From positions 1-46,168 of the forward strand of contig JABDGF010000012.1 of the NCBI GenBank assembly GCA_013286165.1: a stretch of DNA of 46,168 bases, in the 5' to 3' direction. A program made the translations under genes and the position numbers. Positions within the stretch are counted from its first letter, which is position 1. Every line of letters starts with the position of its first letter. This stretch comes from Acidobacteriota bacterium (GTDB taxonomy: Bacteria > Acidobacteriota > Terriglobia > Acidiferrales > UBA7541). Below the pieces are notes generated by a model, which was given only the letters and a program-made list of their open reading frames with translations, did not search any database and was not told where the DNA came from. Positions 31,998-39,858 of this stretch are shown here, piece after piece.

Positions 31998-33821
31998 ATG
32001 TGCTGCGTTTTAGGGGCGCGCGCCGCGCACAATTTGAAATCCGACCAGAAAATCTCAGACCAGCTCATCCGCGACGAGCTTGCGCGCATCCTGAAAAGCC
32101 CGATGTTCGCGCAGTCCGACCGCCTCGGCCGTTTTCTCAGCTTCACCGTCGAAGCCACTCTTTCCGGCGAATCAGACGCGCTGAAGGAATATCTGATCGG
32201 CACGGAAGTGTACGACCGCAAGCCCCCGTACCATCCCAACGAAGACTCGATCGTTCGCAGCGAAGCGCGCCGCCTTCGCAGCAAGCTCAAGGAATATTAC
32301 GAAGCGGCCGGCGACGCCGATCCGGTCTTCATATATTTCCGCCCCGGCAGCTACGTTCCCGTATTTCGCCTTCGTAGCGAATCGCCGCAGGCAAAATCTA
32401 AAATCAATCCCGCCGACTCCGCCATCTACGGCGCAGGCAGCGGCGTTCGCGTCGCCGTGCTTCCGTTCGTCAGCGTTTCGCGCACCCCGTTGTCAGACAC
32501 GTGCGCGCAAGCCATCACCGACGAACTCACCCACGAACTCGCGCTCACCGAAGGCGTCCGCGTCACCGCCGCCACTTCCGTCGCTGCGGTCAATGCCTCG
32601 TCTGACATTCCCACCATCGCGCGCCGCCTCGAAGTCGAGGTTCTCTTCGAAGGCACCGTGCGAGACAGCGGCAACCTGCTCCGCATCACCTCGCGCATCG
32701 TCACCGCCGATGGATTTCAAGTCTGGTCGCAACAATTTGACGCCGAGCCCGATCCCGAAGCCACCTTCAAGCTCGCGAAAAAAATGGCCTCCGCGCTCAT
32801 TGGCCGCGTCCGGCCTCAGCTCTCGCTCATTCGCAAAAGAAAAGCTACCGCCGGCGCCGCGGTGTACACCGTGTATCCGCTCGTTCTGTCCGGTGAAGCG
32901 CTGCTCGACGAAGGCACCGAGGCCGCCACCCGCAGCGCCCTCGCAAAATTTCAGGAAGCTCTCGAACTCGAGCCGCTCTACGCCCGAACGCTTTGCGGCA
33001 TCGCGCAGTGCTACTGCGATCTCGCCGCTTACGGCATCCCCAAATCCGCCGACTCCGTCGCCAAGTCTCTCGAAACAGCCGAGCAGGCCGCCCGTCTCGA
33101 TCCCGATCTTGCTTCGCTGCCCGCCACGCGCGCCATCGCGCTCGCGTTGTCCTGGAAATGGGCCGATGCCGACGCGCAATTCCAAAAGGCCCTCTCGCTC
33201 AGCGGCAACGCGGGAACATTCCGCCTTTACGCGCTCTACCTTGCCGCGCTCAAGCGCTTCGACGAATCCTGGGACCACATCCAGCAGGCGCAGGAAATCG
33301 ATCCATTTTCCAGCCGCCAAAAACTCGTGCAGGCACGCTGGTTTTATCTCAGCCGCAACTTTGAAGAGGGAATTGAGTTCTGCACGCAGCGGCCCGTCTA
33401 TGGCGCGCCGCCGGTGGAAGCTCGTCTCGCTCTCGCGCGCATGCAAAATGCGCTCGGCAAGCACGAAGACGCCCGCCGCACAGCGCAAGCTTTACAGAAA
33501 GAGTTCGGCGCTCAGCACGGCGTCCTGTCCTCGGTCGTCGAAATCCTGGCCGCCAGCGGCGACGCCGCCACGGCAAAACGTATCGCCGCCGATCTGAATT
33601 TTCTCGCGGCCGGCCCCGGAGCTGCTTCTCCGGTTAGCAAGACGCGCCAGTCTCTACTGCATCTTGCCTTCGGCGAGTCCGAAGCGGCACTCGATTCGCT
33701 CACAGCCGCCGCAGCCGATCATGAAGCCGAACTCGTCTGGCTCGCCGCCGATCCCCGCTACGACGCGCTCCGCGCAGACCCACGTTTCACCCGCCTCGAG
33801 CAAAAAGTGAACGTGCCCTAA
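31998..33821 (+). CDS. TolB-like/TPR signalling protein with acidobacterial N-terminal domain
   Basis: A 607-aa protein. Residues about 20-115 form a helical N-terminal domain (IRDELARILKSPMFAQSDRL, KEYLIGTEVYDRKPPYHPN, EARRLRSKLKEYYEAAG) common in soil-bacterial regulators; it resembles a DNA- or partner-binding module but is not characterised. Residues about 150-270 are a TolB/FlgO-like domain (VRVAVLPFVSVSRTPLSD, RRLEVEVLFEGTVRDSG). Tetratricopeptide repeats fill the rest. No transmembrane segment is clear, so it is probably cytoplasmic. Start: ATG 31998; a purine tract AGAGGA precedes it, slightly close. It is divergent from the receiver-like gene with operator element B between them, so it is a candidate regulator or target of that element. 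Confidence 0.83.
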   Translation: MCCVLGARAAHNLKSDQKISDQLIRDELARILKSPMFAQSDRLGRFLSFTVEATLSGESDALKEYLIGTEVYDRKPPYHPNEDSIVRSEARRLRSKLKEYYEAAGDADPVFIYFRPGSYVPVFRLRSESPQAKSKINPADSAIYGAGSGVRVAVLPFVSVSRTPLSDTCAQAITDELTHELALTEGVRVTAATSVAAVNASSDIPTIARRLEVEVLFEGTVRDSGNLLRITSRIVTADGFQVWSQQFDAEPDPEATFKLAKKMASALIGRVRPQLSLIRKRKATAGAAVYTVYPLVLSGEALLDEGTEAATRSALAKFQEALELEPLYARTLCGIAQCYCDLAAYGIPKSADSVAKSLETAEQAARLDPDLASLPATRAIALALSWKWADADAQFQKALSLSGNAGTFRLYALYLAALKRFDESWDHIQQAQEIDPFSSRQKLVQARWFYLSRNFEEGIEFCTQRPVYGAPPVEARLALARMQNALGKHEDARRTAQALQKEFGAQHGVLSSVVEILAASGDAATAKRIAADLNFLAAGPGAASPVSKTRQSLLHLAFGESEAALDSLTAAAADHEAELVWLAADPRYDALRADPRFTRLEQKVNVP

Positions 33822-33942
33822 ATAGACAGCATGCAAAAGGGAATAGTCCACAACGGTGTTCTTTGCGGAGGTGCCTCAGAGTTCCAACAGTACTTCCGCC
33901 ACGTCCGCAAGCCAATCCCCAGAATGCGGCCAAAGCTCGTCG

Positions 33943-34572
33943 TCAGATCGGATCAATCAACCCATTCGCGATCGCATACGCCACCAGCTCCGCCGCCTTA
34001 TGAATCCCCAACGTCCGCATCATGTTAGACCGGTGCGCCGAAACCGTATTCACGCTCAGCCCGAGATCATCCGCAATTTCCCTATTCGATTTTCCGCGCG
34101 CGATCAACCGTAGCACTTCAATCTCTCTCGCCGTCAGCAGGCTCGATGTGCGCCCGCGCCGTCCCCCCGGCTGAAACGTCGGCATCACCATTGGCGCCTC
34201 GTCATCCAGCACACGCCGGATCTCCGTCACCAGGTCCATTCCCTGTGCATCCTTGAAAATGTAGCCACGCGCCCCGGCCTCCAGCGCCTGCCGCACGCGC
34301 ACGTCTTCCGTGTGCATGCTCAGCATGATCACCGCCGAATTCGATCCCGACGACACGATTTTCTTCGTCGCATCGAGGCCGTTCATTCCCGGCAGCGCAA
34401 AATCCATCAGCACCACAGACGGCTCAAGTTCCCCCGCCATCTTCACCGCTTCCAATCCGTCGCGCGCTTCGCCCACCACGTCGATCGTCGGCTCATCTTC
34501 AAGTAGACGCCGCAGCCCCCGCCGCACAAGCACGTGGTCGTCCACCAGCAGCACTGAAATTTTCTTATTCAT
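33943..34572 (-). CDS. NarL/FixJ-type response regulator (orphan)
   Basis: A 209-aa two-component response regulator. The receiver domain carries the acidic pair in VLLVDDHVLVRRG, the phospho-acceptor Asp57 in VVLMDFALPGMNG and the conserved Lys in YIFKDAQG. The C-terminal LuxR-type helix-turn-helix reads LLTAREIEVLRLIARGKSN followed by EIADDLGLSVNTVSAHRSNM. All key residues are present, unlike the two degenerate receivers elsewhere in this window. No histidine kinase is adjacent, so the partner is unknown. Start: ATG 34572 fits the family; the frame extends to 34770 and another ATG at 34611 would add 13 residues. It is divergent from the parvulin/FG-GAP gene and converges with the TolB-like gene. 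Confidence 0.92.
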   Translation of the reverse strand: MNKKISVLLVDDHVLVRRGLRRLLEDEPTIDVVGEARDGLEAVKMAGELEPSVVLMDFALPGMNGLDATKKIVSSGSNSAVIMLSMHTEDVRVRQALEAGARGYIFKDAQGMDLVTEIRRVLDDEAPMVMPTFQPGGRRGRTSSLLTAREIEVLRLIARGKSNREIADDLGLSVNTVSAHRSNMMRTLGIHKAAELVAYAIANGLIDPI

Positions 34573-34945
34573 CCGCGCGCGGTTTCCTGGGCCGCTCTTT
34601 CGTTTGGACATGGTAGATCGAGCAGTAAGGTCGCACCTGGATGCACTTCGCGACACAACCCGGGCTCCGTCGTTCACGCGTTCAAAATTGCGCAAAGGCG
34701 ACGAGATGATAGCGACGGCGCGCCGGAGCGAACCATAGTACAAACACGCTAAACGTACTTCGATCATCATCCCGGCCCTCCGGCACAGAGGCTTACAAAA
34801 TGCATGCCGGCCCGGAACGATTCCTCACGTAAAAGCATTAGCGCTTTTCCATTAGTAGTCTTGCGCTATGGCGCACTCCTCGCCCGTTCCCTACGATTTC
34901 CATCCAGATGCGAACTAAATACTGCGCATCCGGGGCCTCTCTTCT
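34573..34945. other. divergent intergenic region without a gene
   Basis: This 373-nt gap separates a response-regulator gene and a secreted-protein gene that point away from each other, so it must hold two promoters. I found no convincing -35/-10 pair. A weak hairpin (AAAAGC at 34831, GCTTTT at 34843) is the only secondary-structure signal. No coding frame here looks real. Confidence 0.5.
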
Positions 34946-37681
34946 GTGCTGCTGAAAGTCGCTAAGATTTCTGCGCTCGCAATTCTTCTAAGCACCGCTG
35001 TCGCTTCACAAAACGCAATCGCGCAGGATACTTCCGCGCCTCACGCCTCGGCAGCCGTGCCCATCCAGGTCATCGTGCTTCGCAGTTCGGAGGATGCCGA
35101 CAAAATCCTCGTTCGACTGAAAGCCGGTGAGGATTTCGCGTCGCTCGCCAAAACCGAATCCATCGATCCCACCGCGCCAAACGGCGGCTTCATCGGCGAC
35201 GTCGATCCCGGCTCTCTTCGCAGCGAACTTCGCGACGCGCTCGCTGGCAAAAAGCCCGGCGAACTCAGCGACGTCACCCACATCCCAAGCGGGTACGCGA
35301 TTCTTCGCATCGCGCCCGGCGCTCCGAATTCCGCCGCAGCGCCAACTTCATCCGACGCATCAGTAAAGAAAACTTCCGCATCCGGGCCTTCGTATTCGAT
35401 CGGGGCGTCCAGCAGCATGGGCAGCCCTCCCGTTGATTCCGCCCGCAGTTTCGATCTCGCGGCCGCCGGCGCAATCCGTTACTCTCCCGACATCGACGGC
35501 CTCGGTGAAGCGCAGGCCGTGCTGAGTCGTTTTCCGAAACCGGCCGGCTGGAATACCGACCCGCATACTGTCTGCGATCTGCGCCTGAAATCGCTCGAAT
35601 CTTCGATCGCAAAACTTTCCGCCTACCTCGCTCCGGAAAATCAGGCCGCTCTCGCCTCCAAGCCGCCGCTCGATCTGATGCAAACCCACATGGGTCTTGC
35701 GCAGCTCTACGCGTTCAAGGGCGACATGGTCCTGGCCATCGGCCAGTACGAAGAGTCCTACAAAATCGCCCTCGCCAGCGTCCCCAAAGCGATTCCGCAA
35801 ATGCAGGAAGCTCTGGGCATCGCGCACCTCCACAAAGCCGAAATGGACAACGAGGTGTATCGCAAGCCCGGCGAAAAATGTCTCTTCCCGATGCCAGCAA
35901 GTGTCGCTTACAAAAAAACCGAAGACTCCGAAAAAGCCATCGAGTACTTCACCAAATATCTTGAAGAGCGTCCCAACGAACTCGAGGTGAAGTGGCTTCT
36001 CAACGTAGCCTACATGACCCTCGGCAAATATCCCGCCGCGGTTCCCAGTCAGTATCTGCTCCCGCCCAGCGCGTTCGAATCCAACGAAGACATCGGCCGC
36101 TTCCACGATGTCGCCGCGCAAATCGGCATCGATAATTTCTCCGAAGCCGGCGGCGTAGTCGTTGACGACTTCGAAAACAACGGCCGCTTCGACGTCATCA
36201 CCTCCAGCTTCGAAAGCTGCGCCTCGCTCCGCTACTTTCACAACAACGGCGACGGCACATTCACCGAGCAAACCGAAAAATCCGGCCTCAAGAATCAGTT
36301 CGGCGGCCTGAACATAATTCAGACCGACTACGACAACGACGGCTGCCTCGACATTCTCCTTCTCCGCGGCGCTTGGGAATTTCCGCAGCGCAGTTCGCTC
36401 CTCAAGGGCCATTGCGACGGCACATTCACCGACGTCACCGACGAAAGCGGCATCGGTGACCTCCAAACCACCTCGCAAACCGGCGTCTGGGCCGACATTA
36501 ATAATGACGGGCTGCTCGATCTCTTCATCGTCAACGAAAGCGGCCCCGCGCAGCTCTACCTCAACAAAGGCAACGGCAAGTTCGAGGAAATCGCGCTGCT
36601 GGCGGGCGTGGAAGGCGACGGCACGTCGTACTCAAAAGCCGTCGTCGCCGCCGATTACGACAACGACGGTTACGTCGATTTCTACGTCTCGAATCTCAAC
36701 GGCTCAAACTACCTCTACCACAACAATCACAACAACACCTTCACCGAAACCGCCTATAAAGCCGGCGTCCTCGGCGTTGGTAAAGGATTCGGCGCGTGGT
36801 TCTTCGATTTCGACAACGACGGCCTGCCCGACATTTTCGTCACCAGTTACTTCGTCTCGGTGGACGAAACCGTTCGCACCTATCTGAATCTGCCGCACAA
36901 CGCCGGCACGCTGAAGCTCTACAAAAATCTAGGCAACGGAAAATTTCAAGACGTTACCGCCGCCGTAAAGCTCGACAAAGTCTTCATGCCCATGGGCGCT
37001 AATTTCGGCGACGTCGACAACGACGGCTATCTCGATATTTATCTCGGCACCGGCAATCCTTCGTACGCGTCGATCGTTCCAAACGTTCTGCTCCGCAATC
37101 ACGACGGAAAATATTTCACCGACATCACCACATCGTCCGGCACCGGCGACTTGCACAAAGGCCACGCCGTCGCCTTTGCCGACCTCACCAGCACCGGCAA
37201 CGAAGACATCATCACCTCGATCGGCGGCGCAACGTTCGGCGATCGCCACGCTCTCCGCATCTTCGCCAATCCCGGCCACGACAACGATTGGATCGCGCTC
37301 AAGCTCGTCGGAACGAAAACCAATCGCGCCGCTATCGGGGCCAAAATTAAAGTCACGGTTCAAAACGACAACGGGGAAGTGCGCAGCATTTACCGCACCG
37401 TTGGCAGCGGCGCTTCTTTCGGCGCGTCGCCCCTCGAGCAACACATTGGCCTCGGCCACGCCGCCACCATCAAAAGCGTCGAAGTTTTCTGGCCCGTTAG
37501 CGGTACGCACCAGACCTTCACCTCCGTCGCGAAAAATCAGTTCCTCGAAATCAAAGAGCTTACGAACGAGTACGTCCACCTCGATCGCCAGCCGGTCCAC
37601 TTCGGCACCGCGCCCGCCGCCATTACCGCATCCACATCAACGTCGCCGGACGCATCGCGCCCAGCTCAGGCGGCCCAATGA
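34946..37681 (+). CDS. secreted parvulin/TPR/FG-GAP/UnbV fusion protein
   Basis: A 911-aa exported protein. A signal peptide (ISALAILLSTAVASQNAIAQ) is followed by a parvulin-type PPIase domain at about 40-125 (GEDFASLAKTESIDP, NGGFIGDVDPGSL, SGYAILRIAPG). The middle (about 220-370) holds TPR-like helices. Residues about 385-770 contain FG-GAP/VCBS repeats with calcium-loop patterns such as DYDNDGYVDFYV, DFDNDGLPDIFV and DVDNDGYLDIYL. The C-terminus is an ASPIC/UnbV domain (GAKIKVTVQNDNGEVRSIY, GLGHAATIKSVEVFWPVSG). Such beta-propeller proteins act outside the cell in binding or adhesion. The start is GTG 34946, without a clear ribosome site. Its stop overlaps the SCO gene's start (ATGA), so the two are co-translated. 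Confidence 0.9.
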   Translation: MLLKVAKISALAILLSTAVASQNAIAQDTSAPHASAAVPIQVIVLRSSEDADKILVRLKAGEDFASLAKTESIDPTAPNGGFIGDVDPGSLRSELRDALAGKKPGELSDVTHIPSGYAILRIAPGAPNSAAAPTSSDASVKKTSASGPSYSIGASSSMGSPPVDSARSFDLAAAGAIRYSPDIDGLGEAQAVLSRFPKPAGWNTDPHTVCDLRLKSLESSIAKLSAYLAPENQAALASKPPLDLMQTHMGLAQLYAFKGDMVLAIGQYEESYKIALASVPKAIPQMQEALGIAHLHKAEMDNEVYRKPGEKCLFPMPASVAYKKTEDSEKAIEYFTKYLEERPNELEVKWLLNVAYMTLGKYPAAVPSQYLLPPSAFESNEDIGRFHDVAAQIGIDNFSEAGGVVVDDFENNGRFDVITSSFESCASLRYFHNNGDGTFTEQTEKSGLKNQFGGLNIIQTDYDNDGCLDILLLRGAWEFPQRSSLLKGHCDGTFTDVTDESGIGDLQTTSQTGVWADINNDGLLDLFIVNESGPAQLYLNKGNGKFEEIALLAGVEGDGTSYSKAVVAADYDNDGYVDFYVSNLNGSNYLYHNNHNNTFTETAYKAGVLGVGKGFGAWFFDFDNDGLPDIFVTSYFVSVDETVRTYLNLPHNAGTLKLYKNLGNGKFQDVTAAVKLDKVFMPMGANFGDVDNDGYLDIYLGTGNPSYASIVPNVLLRNHDGKYFTDITTSSGTGDLHKGHAVAFADLTSTGNEDIITSIGGATFGDRHALRIFANPGHDNDWIALKLVGTKTNRAAIGAKIKVTVQNDNGEVRSIYRTVGSGASFGASPLEQHIGLGHAATIKSVEVFWPVSGTHQTFTSVAKNQFLEIKELTNEYVHLDRQPVHFGTAPAAITASTSTSPDASRPAQAAQ

Positions 37682-38631
37682 TCCGCCTTCGCCGCACCGC
37701 CGCTGCGCTCGTCGCTCTGTTCCTGTTGTTCGTTTGCGTTCTCATCACACACGCCGCTCCTCAGACATACGCTGTCCGCGGCCTGCTCCTCAAAATCGAC
37801 GAGCGCACCAGAACTCTGCTCATTTCGTGTGAGAGTATCCCCGGTTACATGGACGCGATGGTTATGCCCTTCAACGTGCGTGACACCGCCGTACTAGACA
37901 ACTTGCATACCGGATCGCTCATCGACTTTCAGCTCGTCATCGATGGAAACAAATCTTACGTCGAAGATATCCGCCAGCATCACTACGAAAGCGTTGAAGC
38001 CGACCCGATCGCCGCGCGCCGCCTGAAAGATCTCGCCGCGATCACTGACCCCGAAAACGACGTTCCCGAGATTCAGGTAGGTTCAAAAGTCCCGGATTTC
38101 ACGCTCATCGACCAACTCGGCCGCAACGTTTCGCTTTCCGAGCTCCGCGGCAAGGTCGTCGCGCTTACTTTTACTTACACGCACTGCGTGCTTCCGAATT
38201 TCTGCTTCCGCATCGCCAATAATTTTCGCCAGCTTCAGGGCCGCTTCGCTTCCGACCTTGGCAAAGATCTCGTCTTCATGTCGATCACCTTCGATCCCGC
38301 GCACGATACGCCCGCTCGCATGGCCGAATACGGCACGACGTGGAGCGCTGATCCCAATTCCTGGCACCTGCTCACCGGTTCGCCCGCGGTGATCGATCAG
38401 CTCGGCCGCGAATTCGGTCTCAGCTACTGGGTCGATGAAGGCGTGATGATCCACTCGCTCCACACCGTCCTCATCAATCGCGACGGCACCGTCGCCGCCA
38501 ACCTCGAAGGCAACGAATTCACCGCCACTGAAGTCGGCGACCTCATCCAGTCCATCCTCTCCAAGCCCCAAGCCATCACGACCGCCCACACCATGGCCCA
38601 CGCCGCAATCGCCCCCGCCGTACAAAACTGA
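37678..38631 (+). CDS. SCO1/SenC-type copper protein with N-terminal CusF-like domain
   Basis: A 317-aa exported protein. After a signal peptide (AAALVALFLLFVCVLITHAA), residues about 30-105 resemble the CusF/copper-binding domain (YAVRGLLLKIDERTRTL, IPGYMDAMVMPFNV with the Met-rich metal site). Residues about 125-295 form the thioredoxin-like SCO domain: KVPDFTLIDQLGRNVSL, FTYTHCVLPNFCF and VMIHSLHTVLI with the copper His. The Cys pair is spaced CX5C instead of the standard CX3C. SCO proteins deliver copper to cytochrome c oxidase or act as redox proteins. It overlaps the stop of the FG-GAP gene by four bases (ATGA), so the pair forms an operon. It converges with the XdhC gene. Confidence 0.9.
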   Translation: MIRLRRTAAALVALFLLFVCVLITHAAPQTYAVRGLLLKIDERTRTLLISCESIPGYMDAMVMPFNVRDTAVLDNLHTGSLIDFQLVIDGNKSYVEDIRQHHYESVEADPIAARRLKDLAAITDPENDVPEIQVGSKVPDFTLIDQLGRNVSLSELRGKVVALTFTYTHCVLPNFCFRIANNFRQLQGRFASDLGKDLVFMSITFDPAHDTPARMAEYGTTWSADPNSWHLLTGSPAVIDQLGREFGLSYWVDEGVMIHSLHTVLINRDGTVAANLEGNEFTATEVGDLIQSILSKPQAITTAHTMAHAAIAPAVQN

Positions 38632-38658
38632 CCATCGATTGAAATAAGGAAGGAATTC

Positions 38659-39831
38659 CTAAACGCGTTCGAGTCTGGAAAAGTTTTCTCGCGCCGTATC
38701 ACCCTGCGTTCTTCGCATCGGAATTGGTTCCGAATGAGAACGCGCAGCCACATCGCTACCGGAGCGCCTCGCGCCGGTTGCCTGAATTTCCGCGACGATC
38801 GATAACGCGATCACTGCTGGCCCGCCCGATCCCAGTGGCAGGCCCACCGGCGCATGCAAACGTTCCAAACATTCGTCGCGCGACAGTCTCAGTTCGCCTC
38901 TAATTTCGTCCACGATGCGCACCGTGCGACGCAGCGGACCCAGAATGCCGAGATATTCGACCGGCTGCGGCAGCAGCGCTTTCAGCAGCGCACGATCCTG
39001 CTCGTACGAATGCGTCAGGATCACCGCTCGGTCACCCGGTGCCACGAGCGGGTCGGTCTCGACGCGAATCGCTCCTCCGGCAGAATCGGCTGCTTCATAC
39101 TTCAGCGTTACCAGCCCTTTCGCCTCCGGAAAGCGTTCCGGCCGGACCAGATGCGATCGCCCGTCCGCCACGTACACGTCCCATCCGAGTTCAACCGCGA
39201 ATCGAATCAGCGGTTGTGCGTCGTCTCCTGCGCCGAACACGCGCAACACCGGCGGGGGCATCACCGGTACGCACACTAATTCCGGAATGCCGCCGGTGGC
39301 CGTCAGCGCCGCCGTGCAACGGCGCTCGCTCAGCGCACTCTTCGCGAGATCCAGGCACGCAGCATCGTCACTTAAGCTCGTCTCCAGTTCATCTTCCGCA
39401 ATCACAGATGACGAAATAGGTCCGCTCGCGCCAATCGAACTCACGATCACCGACGAAACTCTTTCTTCGAGCGCACGCCGATATCCACCCACTACTTCAT
39501 CGACGGCAGGTCCGCTTTCCATCAGGATCCAGATTTTGCCGCCACACCCCAGTCCATACGGCACGCCTTCGTTATCATCATCAAATGAGGAACGGTATTC
39601 CTCCACACTCGGCCCACTCTGCGTGAACCATCGAATCTTCCGGCTCACCTCCGCCTCCAGGCAGCCGCCGCTGATCGTGCCGGCGCGTTCACCGCTCGCC
39701 GTCACCAGCATTCGAGCGCCTGGTTTCCGGTACGACGAACCTTCCACGTGCACGACCGTCGCGAGATACACCCTCTCGCCGCGCGCTTTGGCGCGTTTCC
39801 AGAGTTGAACCAGTCGCTCGGTTTCGGACAA
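38659..39831 (-). CDS. paoD: XdhC/PaoD-type molybdenum-cofactor chaperone
   Basis: A 390-aa XdhC-family protein that binds, sulfurates or protects Moco and inserts it into xanthine-dehydrogenase-type enzymes. The N-terminal XdhC domain shows TVVHVEGSSYRKPGARMLV, ISGGCLEAEVSRKI and YGLGCGGKIWILME. The C-terminal Rossmann-like part shows LRVFGAGDDAQPLIRFAVEL and LGILGPLRRTVRI. It is somewhat longer than E. coli PaoD. Start: TTG 39831 with AGGAGG 6 nt upstream, so a TTG start is well supported. It is the last gene of the oxidoreductase operon, 27 nt behind the molybdopterin-subunit gene. This order matches the E. coli paoABCD cluster, hence the symbol. Confidence 0.87.
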   Translation of the reverse strand: MSETERLVQLWKRAKARGERVYLATVVHVEGSSYRKPGARMLVTASGERAGTISGGCLEAEVSRKIRWFTQSGPSVEEYRSSFDDDNEGVPYGLGCGGKIWILMESGPAVDEVVGGYRRALEERVSSVIVSSIGASGPISSSVIAEDELETSLSDDAACLDLAKSALSERRCTAALTATGGIPELVCVPVMPPPVLRVFGAGDDAQPLIRFAVELGWDVYVADGRSHLVRPERFPEAKGLVTLKYEAADSAGGAIRVETDPLVAPGDRAVILTHSYEQDRALLKALLPQPVEYLGILGPLRRTVRIVDEIRGELRLSRDECLERLHAPVGLPLGSGGPAVIALSIVAEIQATGARRSGSDVAARSHSEPIPMRRTQGDTARENFSRLERV

Positions 39832-39858
39832 GTCGGCCTCCTGCGCTTATGCGACGTC

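Noticed and set aside
34831-34848. AAAAGC...GCTTTT hairpin read as a terminator
   Set aside because: The stem is six pairs with few GC, and it lies between divergent genes, where no transcript needs to end.
35360-36478. A 372-codon minus-strand open frame inside the FG-GAP gene
   Set aside because: It is the mirror of the Asp/Asn-rich repeats, giving Val-rich sequence without motifs.
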